From a bacterium (GTDB lineage: Bacteria > UBP18 > UBA7526), in assembly GCA_018903055.1 (NCBI GenBank), contig JAHIPW010000072.1, positions 1-15,692 of the forward strand: a stretch of DNA of 15,692 bases. Reading direction: 5' to 3'. Positions within the stretch are counted from its first letter, which is position 1; every line of letters begins with the position of its first letter. Made by a program: the position numbers and the translations under genes. A model generated the notes under the pieces. That model was given only the letters and a program-made list of their open reading frames with translations. It had not been told where the DNA came from and searched no databases. Below, in pieces: positions 1 through 7,100 of this stretch.

Positions 1-211
1 CAACTACCGACCCCAGTTCTACTTCCGCACCACAGACGTTACCGGAAAGGTCATTCTCCCGGAGGGGGTGGAGATGGTCATGCCCGGGGATAATGCGGAC
101 CTGGAGATAGAACTCATCATCCCCATTGCCTTAGAATCTGAACAGAACTTCGCCATCCGAGAGGGGGGCAAGACAGTAGGTGCTGGGGTAGTGACCGAGA
201 TACTTCAATAA
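1..211 (+). CDS. tuf: Elongation factor Tu, C-terminal fragment (partial, cut by window start)
   Basis: EF-Tu is the GTPase that carries aminoacyl-tRNA to the ribosomal A site. The reading frame begins at base 2 and runs 69 codons to TAA at 209-211. It shows the C-terminal beta-barrel (domain 3) signature [13 protein letters not shown] at its start, then [13 protein letters not shown], and the family ending [15 protein letters not shown]. The N-terminal G domain and domain 2 lie outside the window. It sits ahead of rpmG, tRNA-Trp, secE and nusG, the usual tufB-type neighbourhood. A second tuf begins at 15399, so the genome appears to carry two copies flanking this cluster. The two pieces cover opposite ends of the protein and cannot be compared with each other. 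Confidence 0.97.
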   Translation, partial: NYRPQFYFRTTDVTGKVILPEGVEMVMPGDNADLEIELIIPIALESEQNFAIREGGKTVGAGVVTEILQ

Positions 212-215
212 GTGA

Positions 216-293
216 GAAGTAAAAAGTAAAAGAGAGAAGTGTTAGAGAAGTTTTTCATTTACTTCTTAATTTCAACTTCTGACTTTTTACTTC
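216..293. repeat. Inverted repeat in the tuf-rpmG gap
   Basis: GAAGTAAAAAGT at 216-227 is perfectly complementary to ACTTTTTACTTC at 282-293 (12-base arms). Inside are further short complementary words (AGAAGT at 235-240, ACTTCT at 275-280). The right arm abuts the CCGARY..GAGYGAGG word that holds the rpmG ribosome-binding site. ACTTTTTACTT recurs at 544-554 before tRNA-Trp. The structure is AT-rich with no T tract, so I do not call it an intrinsic terminator. Confidence 0.7.
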
Positions 294-307
294 CGAATGG
301 AGTGAGG
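293..307 (+). repeat. CYGAGY..AGYGAGG word, copy 1 (before rpmG)
   Basis: CCGAATGGAGTGAGG is the first of four related 15-base words in the window (others at 562, 1580, 12111). Its internal GGAG (299-302) lies 6 bases before the rpmG ATG and serves as a plausible ribosome-binding site. The terminal GAGG is only 1 base from the ATG, too close to act. Confidence 0.65.
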
Positions 308-308
308 T

Positions 309-458
309 ATGCAGGAGACTATTACCTTAGCCTGCACTCTTTGTAAGAGGCGAAACTATACTCTAACAAGGAACAAGAAGACGAATCCAGATAGATTGGA
401 GCTGAAAAAATTCTGTAAGTTCTGCAGAAAACATACCCTGCATAAAGAAATAAAGTAG
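309..458 (+). CDS. rpmG: 50S ribosomal protein L33, zinc-binding type
   Basis: This 49-residue protein of the large ribosomal subunit begins [17 protein letters not shown] and ends [13 protein letters not shown], matching bacterial L33 in length and sequence. Both zinc pairs are intact: C9-x2-C12 and C36-x2-C39, the 'C+' form. The ATG at 309 has GGAG 6 bases upstream. The stop TAG (456-458) lies inside the first unit of a 16-base tandem repeat, so the gene ends exactly where the repeat begins. Placement between tuf and tRNA-Trp/secE is common in bacteria. Confidence 0.96.
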   Translation: MQETITLACTLCKRRNYTLTRNKKTNPDRLELKKFCKFCRKHTLHKEIK

Positions 459-518
459 GAAAGTAGAAGAGTAGGAAAGAAGAAAAGTAGGAAAGTGAGC
501 AGGTGAGAAAGTGGGAAA
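455..518 (+). repeat. Four-unit 16-base tandem repeat, purine-rich
   Basis: Units start at 455, 471, 487 and 503. The first three begin GTAGGAAAG and the fourth is GTGAGAAAGTGGGAAA. The units are imperfect but exactly 16 bases apart. The strand is almost all A and G. The fourth unit plus the next three bases (503-521) is repeated exactly at 2055-2073, at the end of rplK. Confidence 0.8.
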
Positions 519-561
519 GTGTGATCGTAGGTTATCAGTTTTTACTTTTTACTTGCTACTT

Positions 562-576
562 CCGAGCGGAGCGAGG
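562..576 (+). repeat. CYGAGY..AGYGAGG word, copy 2 (before tRNA-Trp)
   Basis: CCGAGCGGAGCGAGG ends 2 bases before the 5' end of tRNA-Trp, so here it cannot be acting as a ribosome-binding site. It is preceded by ACTTTTTACTT (544-554), the same phrase found before copy 1. The pair therefore looks like two copies of one composite element. Confidence 0.65.
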
Positions 577-578
577 AT

Positions 579-656
579 AGGCCAGTAGCTCCAATTGGTT
601 AGAGCGCCGGTCTCCAAAACCGGATGTTGGGGGTTCGAATCCCTCCTGGCCTGCCA
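579..656 (+). tRNA. trnW: tRNA-Trp (anticodon CCA), CCA end encoded
   Basis: The full cloverleaf can be traced. The acceptor stem is AGGCCAG (579-585) with CTGGCCT (646-652). The D stem is GCTC (588-591) with GAGC (602-605), with GG in the loop. The anticodon stem is CCGGT (607-611) with ACCGG (619-623), and the loop CTCCAAA has anticodon CCA at 614-616. The T arm is GGGGG (629-633), loop TTCGAAT, CCCTC (641-645), with one G-T pair. The discriminator is G653, and CCA at 654-656 is genomically encoded. It decodes UGG. Position just upstream of secE-nusG is a known arrangement in bacteria. Confidence 0.97.
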
Positions 657-658
657 TT

Positions 659-710
659 ACACGGATCAGCACGGATAAAAAATACGGATTGGCACGGATT
701 TGTCCGTGAT
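659..710. repeat. ACGGAT-rich intergenic repeat, copy 1
   Basis: ACGGAT occurs at 661, 671, 684 and 695, followed by the inverse TCCGTG at 703-708. CACGGA (693-698) and TCCGTG can form a 6-bp hairpin with loop TTTG. A longer, clearly related element lies between fusA and tuf (15301-15381). It fills most of the gap between tRNA-Trp and secE. Confidence 0.7.
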
Positions 711-754
711 TATCTATGTCTCAAATCAGCGACAATCAGCGTCTGGAGTAAAAG

Positions 755-940
755 ATGCCCAGAAGGATTGGAAGATTCTTAAAAGAAGTGAGATTAGAGA
801 TGAAAAGGGTGACCTGGCCGAACAGGAGGGAGGTTTCTGGTGCCACCTGGGTGGTCATCGTCACTGTAGTTACTATTGCTCTCTTCATCTGGATTATTGA
901 TACCCTCTTGATGCAATCTTTACATTTAGTACTTAAGTAG
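755..940 (+). CDS. secE: Preprotein translocase subunit SecE
   Basis: SecE stabilises SecY in the SecYEG protein-conducting channel of the inner membrane. The 61-residue product is the short, single-helix bacterial form. An amphipathic cytoplasmic N-terminus is followed by the conserved KRVTWPNRREV segment (residues 17-27), then one hydrophobic helix, about residues 31-53 (WVVIVTVVTIALFIWIIDTL). GGAG at 745-748 stands 6 bases before the ATG. It is followed by nusG after 11 bases, the near-universal secE-nusG pair. Confidence 0.96.
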   Translation: MPRRIGRFLKEVRLEMKRVTWPNRREVSGATWVVIVTVVTIALFIWIIDTLLMQSLHLVLK

Positions 941-951
941 GAGTAGTAGAA

Positions 952-1485
952 ATGGCCAAAGCATGGTATGCCATCCATATCCACAGTGGCTATGATGAGA
1001 ATAAGGTGGGTGAGAATGTAGGGCATCGTTTTAAGAACATGGGTCTAAAAGATAAAATCTCTCAGGTTCTCATCCCTACTCAGCAGATATCCGAGATTAA
1101 GGAGGGCAAGAAGAAAATCTCAACCAAGAAGTTCTTCCCAGGCTATGCCCTGATTGAGATGGAGTTAACGGATGACACCTGGTATGTGGTGAAGAATACT
1201 CCCGGGGTAATGGGATTTGTGGGTGCCGGGACAAAGCCCATCCCCCTAGCCCAAGAAGAGGTAGAGTACATTCTATCTGAGATAAAGCGGGTGGCCAAGA
1301 AGCCCAAGCTCAAGATCATTTTTGAGAAAGGGGAGAGCGTCAGAATCGTTGACGGCCCCTTCACCAATTTCATCGGCATCATTGAGGAGATCTATCCTGA
1401 GAGAGGGACGCTTAAGCTGGAGGTGACCATTTTTGGTCGCACTACTCCTGTGGAATTAAACTTCTTACAGGTGGAGAGGATTTAG
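952..1485 (+). CDS. nusG: Transcription elongation/termination factor NusG
   Basis: NusG binds the beta' clamp helices of RNA polymerase, reduces pausing, and links transcription to Rho and the ribosome. The 177 residues contain the NGN domain from WYAIHIHSGYE-like residues 5-15 to about 110, including FFPGYALIEM and VKNTPGVMGFVG. The C-terminal KOW domain starts at about residue 125 (FEKGESVRIVDGPF) and runs to the family ending LNFLQVERI. Length is normal and no insert domain is present. AGGAG (939-943) overlaps the secE stop and lies 8 bases before the ATG, suggesting co-translation with secE. Confidence 0.97.
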   Translation: MAKAWYAIHIHSGYDENKVGENVGHRFKNMGLKDKISQVLIPTQQISEIKEGKKKISTKKFFPGYALIEMELTDDTWYVVKNTPGVMGFVGAGTKPIPLAQEEVEYILSEIKRVAKKPKLKIIFEKGESVRIVDGPFTNFIGIIEEIYPERGTLKLEVTIFGRTTPVELNFLQVERI

Positions 1486-1506
1486 GGAGTGAACAGTAGA
1501 ATAGAA

Positions 1507-1572
1507 GTTAGTTGGATAGTTGGCTGGTTGGTTAGGAAAAATCCTAACAAACCAGCAAGCCAGCAAACTAAC
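1507..1572. repeat. Long imperfect hairpin upstream of rplK
   Basis: Arms of 31 bases (1507-1537 and 1542-1572) flank an AAAA loop. Twenty-five of 31 positions are Watson-Crick pairs and one more is G-T. The terminal seven pairs on each side (GTTAGTT at the base, GTTAGGA at the tip) are essentially intact, although the mid-stem is patchy. It lies 28 bases before the rplK start. No T tract follows, so it is not a typical terminator. It could be a folded leader or a mobile-type inverted repeat. A structure with similar word content precedes rpsL (12025-12102). Confidence 0.75.
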
Positions 1573-1579
1573 AAACTGC

Positions 1580-1594
1580 CTGAGTATAGCGAGG
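1580..1594 (+). repeat. CYGAGY..AGYGAGG word, copy 3 (rplK ribosome-binding site)
   Basis: CTGAGTATAGCGAGG ends with GAGG (1591-1594), 6 bases before the rplK ATG, and supplies its ribosome-binding site. The following spacer TATAAG closely matches TATGAG before rpsL. The word and the spacer are thus shared by these two genes. Confidence 0.65.
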
Positions 1595-1600
1595 TATAAG

Positions 1601-2074
1601 ATGGCCAAGGAGATAAGCGTCAAGATAAAACTCCAGATTCCGGCCGGAGCGGCCAATCCCGCCCCCCCAGTGGGTCCGGCTCTCGGCCAACATGGGGTGA
1701 ATATCATGGAGTTCTGCAAGGCCTTCAATGAAAGGACCAAAAAGGGGGAGGGGATGATCGTCCCGGTGATAATCACAGTCTATAAGGACCGTTCCTTCTC
1801 ATTCATCACCAAGACCCCACCAGCGAGCATCTTGTTAAAGAAGGCCGCAGGACTGGCCAAGGCCTCGGGTACTCCAGGTAAGGAGAAGATTGGGAAGGTA
1901 ACCAAGGCCCAGGTGAGAGAAATCGCTAAGATGAAGATGCCTGACCTGAATGCTTCAGACATAGAGCAGGCAGTAAAAATCGTGGAGGGGACGGCCAGGT
2001 CAATGGGCATTGAGGTAGTAACCGAAATCATTCAGGAAAGCAAAGAAGAAGAAAGTGAGAAAGTGGGAAAGTGA
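1601..2074 (+). CDS. rplK: 50S ribosomal protein L11 with repeat-derived C-terminal tail
   Basis: L11 forms the GTPase-associated centre at the stalk base together with 23S rRNA, L10 and L12. The N-terminal domain shows the proline-rich [19 protein letters not shown] signature. The C-terminal rRNA-binding domain includes [15 protein letters not shown] and ends in TARSMGIEV. The ATG at 1601 has GAGG 6 bases upstream. An earlier in-frame ATG at 1520 would translate the hairpin and is rejected. The product is 157 residues against roughly 140-145 usual for L11. The excess is an acidic/basic tail (about residues 140-157, [12 protein letters not shown]). Its last codons, including the stop, coincide with a 19-base repeat found elsewhere in the window. 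Confidence 0.96.
   Translation: MAKEISVKIKLQIPAGAANPAPPVGPALGQHGVNIMEFCKAFNERTKKGEGMIVPVIITVYKDRSFSFITKTPPASILLKKAAGLAKASGTPGKEKIGKVTKAQVREIAKMKMPDLNASDIEQAVKIVEGTARSMGIEVVTEIIQESKEEESEKVGK
2055..2073 (+). repeat. Second copy of the 16-base repeat unit, inside the rplK 3' end
   Basis: GTGAGAAAGTGGGAAAGTG here is identical over 19 bases to 503-521 in the rpmG-tRNA gap. It is read as the final residues of L11 (SEKVGK region) and contributes the first two bases of its TGA stop (2072-2074). Confidence 0.8.
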
Positions 2075-2080
2075 GATAGT

Positions 2081-2794
2081 ATGAAAAGAGGGAAGAAGTA
2101 TAAAGAGGCCTCAGCAAAAATTGAGAAAGAGAAGGCCTACCCACTACCAGAGGCACTCAGTGTAGTCAAGAAATCTGCCCCCGCTAAGTTTGATGAATCG
2201 ATCGATGTCGACATCAGACTGGGAGTGGATCCCAAGGATTCCTCTCAGATGGTCCGGGGAACGGTGGTTCTTCCTCATGGTCGGGGGAAGGAGATAAAAG
2301 TTCTGGTCTTTGCCCGGGGAGAGAAGGAGAAGGAAGCCAAGGAAGAAGGGGCAGACTTCGTAGGGACCATAGAATTGATAGAGAAGATCAAGAAGGGCTG
2401 GCGCGACTTTGATGTGGCCATCGCTACTCCTGATATGATGAAAGAGATCGCCCATCTGGGAAGAATCCTGGGCCCCAAAGGACTAATGCCCAATCCCAAA
2501 TTGGGTACCGTTACCCTTAAGATAGCCCAGGCGGTCAAAGAGGCCAAGGCCGGCAGGGTAGAGTATAAGATGGATAGTTTCGGCATCTTGCATCTTTCCA
2601 TCGGCAAGAGGTCCTTTAAGGAAGAGGATCTTTTGGAGAATATCCGCACTCTCCTGGGGGCGGTGGTTAAGTCCCGCCCGGCCACGGCCAAGGGCCAGTA
2701 TCTGAGGAGGGTCACCCTCTCTTCCACCATGGGGCCAAGCATCAGGATAGATACCCAGGATCTACTAAAAAGATTGACTGGAGAAGGTTTCTAA
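2081..2794 (+). CDS. rplA: 50S ribosomal protein L1
   Basis: L1 binds the mobile L1 stalk of 23S rRNA and assists release of deacylated tRNA. In many bacteria it also represses its own rplK-rplA mRNA. The 237 residues are a normal length. Diagnostic segments are GKKYKEA at the start, VDIRLGVDPKDSSQMVRGTVVLPHG (about residues 43-67), the domain II motif LGRILGPKGLMPNPKLGTVT (about 127-146), and SSTMGPSIRID near the end. It starts 6 bases after the rplK stop with only a weak upstream GTGAG, so it probably depends on translation of rplK. Its TAA stop overlaps the rplJ ATG by one base (TAATG). Confidence 0.97.
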   Translation: MKRGKKYKEASAKIEKEKAYPLPEALSVVKKSAPAKFDESIDVDIRLGVDPKDSSQMVRGTVVLPHGRGKEIKVLVFARGEKEKEAKEEGADFVGTIELIEKIKKGWRDFDVAIATPDMMKEIAHLGRILGPKGLMPNPKLGTVTLKIAQAVKEAKAGRVEYKMDSFGILHLSIGKRSFKEEDLLENIRTLLGAVVKSRPATAKGQYLRRVTLSSTMGPSIRIDTQDLLKRLTGEGF

Positions 2795-3339
2795 TGGCAG
2801 AAGAGAAGAAGCCCCAGAGAATAGCGAAGGAGAGGAAGGTGGAAAGAATAAGGGAGAAGATGCACTCCGCCTCAAGCGTCATCCTGTCCGATTATCGTGG
2901 CTTGGATGTGGAAAAGGTGAGTGATCTACGAAAGAAGTTAAGGGGTGAGGGGATTGAGTATGAGGTAATCAAGAATACCCTTATCCGCCTGGCAGTCAAA
3001 GGGGAGAGATATGAGAAAGGGCTCCTTCCTTACCTGAAGGGTCCCACCGCTATTGCCTTTGGTTATGAGGACCCCCTGAGGGGAGTAAAAATATTAACCA
3101 ACTTTAGTAGGGAGCATGAGGCGCTTTCAGTTAAGGTGGGAATAGTTGAAGGAAAACTCATCGATAGGGAAAGGATTGGAGAGCTTGCTCGCCTCCCTTC
3201 ATATGAGGGGCTCCTTTCCCTGGTCACCCTTGTGATAAAATATCCTCTGCAGGGTCTGATGAACGTCCTCAAAGGAAACATGAGAAATTTAGTTTTTACT
3301 CTTAAAAATATTGGAGCAGTAAAAGAAGGAGGTAGTTGA
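2794..3339 (+). CDS. rplJ: 50S ribosomal protein L10
   Basis: L10 anchors L12 dimers to the ribosomal stalk base. The 181-residue product has the N-terminal rRNA/L11-binding domain with [22 protein letters not shown] (about residues 29-50), then [13 protein letters not shown] and [12 protein letters not shown]. It ends in the long helix that binds L12 dimers (about residues 135-175). The ATG is contained in TAATG with the rplA stop, and GAGAAGG (2781-2787) precedes it by 6 bases, so L1 and L10 are translationally coupled. There is therefore no intergenic L10 leader. Any autoregulatory L10-binding RNA would have to lie inside rplA. Confidence 0.97.
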   Translation: MAEEKKPQRIAKERKVERIREKMHSASSVILSDYRGLDVEKVSDLRKKLRGEGIEYEVIKNTLIRLAVKGERYEKGLLPYLKGPTAIAFGYEDPLRGVKILTNFSREHEALSVKVGIVEGKLIDRERIGELARLPSYEGLLSLVTLVIKYPLQGLMNVLKGNMRNLVFTLKNIGAVKEGGS

Positions 3340-3341
3340 TT

Positions 3342-3887
3342 ATGACAGAGAAGAAAGAGGAAAAGAAGGAAAAAGAGGAGATAGTAAAGAAAGAAGAAGT
3401 TAAAGTAGAATCTTCCAAAGAAGAGAAAAAGGAAAAAGAAGATACGCCGAAGAAAGAAGCAAAGCCGGAAGCCCCGAAAGTAGAAAAAGAAGAAAAGGCC
3501 ACCGTAGAGCTCTCCAAGAAAGCGGAAGAGATTATAAAGGGTATCGAATCCTTAAGCGTCTTAGAACTTGCCGATCTTGTCAAGGTCCTGGAGGAGAAGT
3601 TCGGGGTTAGTTCCATAGCACCGGTAGCCATGGCGGTACCAGGCGCAGTCCCTGGGGCACCTCCGGTAGAGGAAAAGACTACTTTCGATGTCATCCTAAA
3701 AGAGGTGGGTCCTCAGAAGATACAGGTTATTAAGGTAGTAAGAAGCCTGACCGAGCTTGGCTTGAAGGAAGCCAAGGCCCTGGTGGATGGGGCTCCCAAA
3801 CCAGTGAAGACCGGGATACCAAAGGAAGAGGCCGAGGAAGTAAAGAAGAAACTGGAAGAGGTAGGAGCTAAGGTAGAACTTAAATAA
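3342..3887 (+). CDS. rplL: 50S ribosomal protein L7/L12 with ~55-residue K/E-rich N-terminal extension
   Basis: L12 dimers recruit and activate translational GTPases. The core is ordinary. An N-terminal dimerisation helix pair ([34 protein letters not shown], about residues 56-89) is followed by a hinge rich in A, V, P and G. The C-terminal factor-binding domain has [23 protein letters not shown] and ends [12 protein letters not shown]. The product is 181 residues against about 120-130 usual. Residues 1-55 are an added lysine/glutamate-rich segment. AAGGAGGT (3326-3333) is 8 bases before ATG 3342 and only 2 bases before an in-frame TTG at 3336, so 3342 is chosen. No in-frame ATG, GTG or TTG occurs between the extension and the core, so the extension must be translated. 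Confidence 0.95.
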   Translation: MTEKKEEKKEKEEIVKKEEVKVESSKEEKKEKEDTPKKEAKPEAPKVEKEEKATVELSKKAEEIIKGIESLSVLELADLVKVLEEKFGVSSIAPVAMAVPGAVPGAPPVEEKTTFDVILKEVGPQKIQVIKVVRSLTELGLKEAKALVDGAPKPVKTGIPKEEAEEVKKKLEEVGAKVELK

Positions 3888-4121
3888 TTCGACTTTTGCA
3901 AATATGCCTTTTAACGTCTATCAGTTGCGAGGCTCGTTTCGGCTATCGGTGATCGGCAGTCAGCTATAGAAAATGGAAATCGGTTGTTAGAAAACAGAAA
4001 TCGGTAGGGAGAACAGAAAACAGAGAACGGGAAAAAATACTGATTTCAGATTTCCGATTTCCCTACGGTTTTCAAATTTCCGTCAACTGTTTTCGGATTT
4101 CGAATTTAGAATTTGGAGTTT
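3888..4121. other. Gene-free leader of rpoBC with imperfect inverted repeats
   Basis: This is most of the 268-base gap between rplL and rpoBC. It contains repeated words AAATCGG (3977-3983, 3998-4004) and GAAAACAG (3990-3997, 4016-4023). Their complements follow: CCGATTT (4054-4060), TCCCTAC (4060-4066, pairing with GTAGGGA 4004-4010) and CTGTTTTC (4087-4094). Much of it can fold back on itself, although imperfectly. The right end (4091-4117) has TTTCGGATTTCG, shared with the rpsG-fusA gap at 13183-13194. A promoter or attenuator for rpoBC is plausible here, but I see no convincing -35/-10 pair or terminator. Confidence 0.55.
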
Positions 4122-4138
4122 CCCCGATAAAATCGGGG
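4122..4138 (+). promoter_or_regulatory. Perfect 7-bp hairpin just upstream of the rpoBC ribosome-binding site
   Basis: CCCCGAT (4122-4128) and ATCGGGG (4132-4138) pair around an AAA loop. Two bases later comes AGGGGG (4141-4146), the likely ribosome-binding site, 9 bases before ATG 4156. The 5' C-run could alternatively pair with that G-run. No T tract follows, so it is not an intrinsic terminator. A role in translation of rpoBC is an inference. Confidence 0.5.
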
Positions 4139-4155
4139 GTAGGGGGTTATTCATA

Positions 4156-7100
4156 ATGAAGAAGATGAGCTTTGCCAAAATCCCAGAAGTCTTGGAGATA
4201 CCAAACCTCATTGATATCCAGAAGAAATCCTATGAAGAGTTTTTACAGCCGGGAAAGAGCCCCCTTTCTAGAAAGCCCCAGGGTCTGGAGGCCATCTTTA
4301 ACGAGATCTTCCCCATTAATGCTGCCAAAGGCCTCAGCTCTTTGGAATTCGCAAGCTATAGGTTGGAGGAGCCGAAGTATAATATAAAGGAGTGTCTAGA
4401 TCGAGGCCTAACCTATGACCTACCTCTTAAGGCAACTTTCAGGCTGGTAATAAGAGAAGAAGAGTCAGGCACTGGCGGGCAGCTAAGGGAGATCAAAGAG
4501 GAGGAAGTCTATCTTGGGGAGATACCCCTCATGACTCCACAGGGGACATTCATTATTAACGGTGCCCAGCGGGTGGTAGTAAGCCAGCTCCATCGTTCCC
4601 CGGGGGTGGTTTATGGCTTCTCCATCCATCCCAATGGCAAACACCTCTACTCCTGCCGCATTATCTCCTATAGAGGAGGTTGGCTGGAGTTTGAGCTCGA
4701 TGTCAATGACCTGGTCTATGCCCGGATAGATCGCAAGAGGAAGATCTTAGCCACTACCCTCTTGCGCGCCTTGGGCTACCAGAAGGACGAAGAGATACTA
4801 TCCCTCTTCTATCCCACCAGGGAACTCAATGTAGAAGCACCTCCCAAAATCCTGAAAGTCAAAGGGCCCAGGTTTTCTCGCGCCCTGGGAATGATGGCAA
4901 TAAGGACCATCGGAAATAGGCAGACAGGTGAGAAAATCATAGAGGCGGGGGAGAAAATTACCCAACCTTTAATAGGGAAGATTCAACAGGCGGAGATAAA
5001 GGAGATCGAGGTTACTTCACCCTTAGCCAAGTTGCCCAAGGCCCTGGGTCAGATTTTGGCAAGGGAGGTAATAGATAAAAGGACGGGAGAGATCATCCTT
5101 TCGGCCAACCAGGAGATTACTCCTGCCTCCTTGGATAAAATGGTCAAAGCGGGAATAGAGAAGGTGAGGACCGTAGTCGTCGATAAAGTAATGACCAACC
5201 TGGCCATTAAGTATACCTTAGAGAAGGATTCTGCCACTACAGAGAGGGAGGCCCTGATAGAGATCTACAGAAGACTTAGGCCTGGTGAACCACCTTCAGC
5301 AGAAGGAGCCAAGAGGCTTTTGGAAAGGCTCTTTTTCGATAAGAAAAGGTATGACCTGGCCAAGGTGGGAAGGTATAAGATCAACAAGAAGTTGGGTTTG
5401 AATATTTCCATGAGCCAGAGAGCCCTGACTAAAGAGGATATTGTCGGGACCATCAGATATTTAGTCGACTTAAGGTATGGTAAGGGTTCCATTGATGACA
5501 TCGATCATTTAGGGAATAGAAGGATAAGAAGTGTGGGAGAGCTCTTGAGTAATCAGGTGAGGATCGGTTTCCTCCGGATGGAGAGGGGCATAAGGGAGAG
5601 AATCTCCCTTATGGATGTGAAGAGCGCTATGCCCCACAATCTGATAAATGCCAATCCCCTGGTGGCCTCCATAAGAGATTTCTTCGGTAGGAGTCAGCTC
5701 TCCCAGTTCATGGACCAGACGAATCCCCTGGCCGGGCTTACCCATAAGAGACGCCTGAGCGCCTTAGGCCCCGGAGGATTATCCCGGGAGAGAGCAGGCT
5801 TTGAGGTGCGGGATGTCCATCATACCCACTATGGCAGGATGTGTCCCGTAGAGACCCCAGAGGGCCCGAATATCGGCCTCATCAACTCCCTCGCTACCTA
5901 TGCCAAGGTGAATGAATTTGGCCTCATCGAATCTCCCTATCGCAAGGTGGAGAAGGGAAGGGTGACTGAAAGGATCGAGTACCTCTCTGCAGATAAGGAA
6001 GATGAGTATATCATCGCTCAGGCCAATGCCCGACTTGATAGTAAAGGATATTTCCTGGACGAGCGGGTCTCCAGTCGCCGCCGAGGCGACTTTCCCAAGG
6101 TTACCCCATCCGAAATCGATTACATGGACATCTCACCCAAGCAACTGGTTTCCATCTCTGCTGGTCTGGTACCTTTTCTAGAACATGATGATGCCAATCG
6201 GGCTTTGATGGGTTCCAATATGCAGAGACAGGCGGTTCCTCTTCTGGTTCCCGAAGCCCCCTTAGTGGGAACGGGAATAGAGGAACGGGCGGCTCAGGAC
6301 TCCGGGGCGGTCGTCTCCGCTCAAAGGGGAGGAGTAGTGGAAGAGGTTGACGCAGATAAGATCATCATCCGGATAGAAGAACCTTCTTTCGACCTCGAGA
6401 CCCACGATAGCTACTTTTTAGATAAATTTATTAGATCCAATCAGGATACCTGCATTCACCAGAAGCCGATCGTGAAAGTTGGCCAAAGGGTGAAGAGAGG
6501 GGAAATTATTGCTGATGGTTCGGCAGTAGATAAGGGAGAGCTCGCATTGGGAAGGAATATCCTGGTGGCCTTCATGCCCTGGGAGGGGTATAACTTTGAG
6601 GACGCCATCCTGATAAGTGAAAGGGTGGTGAAGGATGATAAGTTCACTTCCATCCATATCGAGAAGTATGAACTCTTGGCCCGGGATACTAAATTGGGGA
6701 AGGAGGAGATCACCAGGGACATTCCCAACGTGGCAGAAGAGGTCCTGGCCGACCTGGATGAGGAGGGGATTGTGCGTATCGGGGCCACGGTCAGGCCGGG
6801 GGATATCTTGATTGGCAAGGTCACCCCTAAAGGGGAGACCGATCTCTCGGCAGAGGAGAAACTTTTGCGGGCCATATTTGGGGAGAAGGCAGCAGAGGTA
6901 AGGGATGCTTCTTTGCGTTTCCCACCTGGGGACGAGGGGATAGTGGTCGATGTCAAGGTCTTTAGTAGGAAGAAGAGGCCCAAGACCAAGAAGGAAAAAG
7001 AAGCGCAATTTATAGAGTTAGAGAGAATAAGGAGAGAGGCGGAGAGAGAGATAAAAAGATTTTCTCAGGAAGCAAAGAGAGGGATTAAAAGACTGAAGAG

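Noticed and set aside
455-521. CRISPR-like array
   Set aside because: The units are contiguous 16-base imperfect tandem repeats without spacers, and no cas genes are present.
659-710. ACGGAT repeats as replication-origin iterons or DnaA boxes
   Set aside because: They do not match the DnaA-box consensus, no replication gene is nearby, and a related copy lies in the fusA-tuf gap, consistent with a dispersed repeat.
1520-1600. Upstream in-frame ATG extending rplK by 27 codons
   Set aside because: It would translate the long hairpin and the ribosome-binding word. L11 homology begins at [12 protein letters not shown] (1601), which has a correctly spaced GAGG.
3336-3341. TTG start for rplL
   Set aside because: It lies only 2 bases after AAGGAGGT and overlaps the rplJ stop. 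ATG 3342 has the better spacing.
3900-3960. Sigma-70-like promoter before rpoBC
   Set aside because: Only weak, poorly spaced TTGCGA/TATCGG-type matches are visible in a repeat-rich region, not enough to support a call.
4122-4138. Intrinsic terminator between rplL and rpoBC
   Set aside because: A perfect stem exists but it is followed by a G-rich ribosome-binding site rather than a T tract.
6418-7008. Long minus-strand frames within rpoBC (also 6456-6989, 9786-10349 and others)
   Set aside because: They lie entirely opposite conserved polymerase coding sequence, have no recognisable domains, and reflect codon bias.
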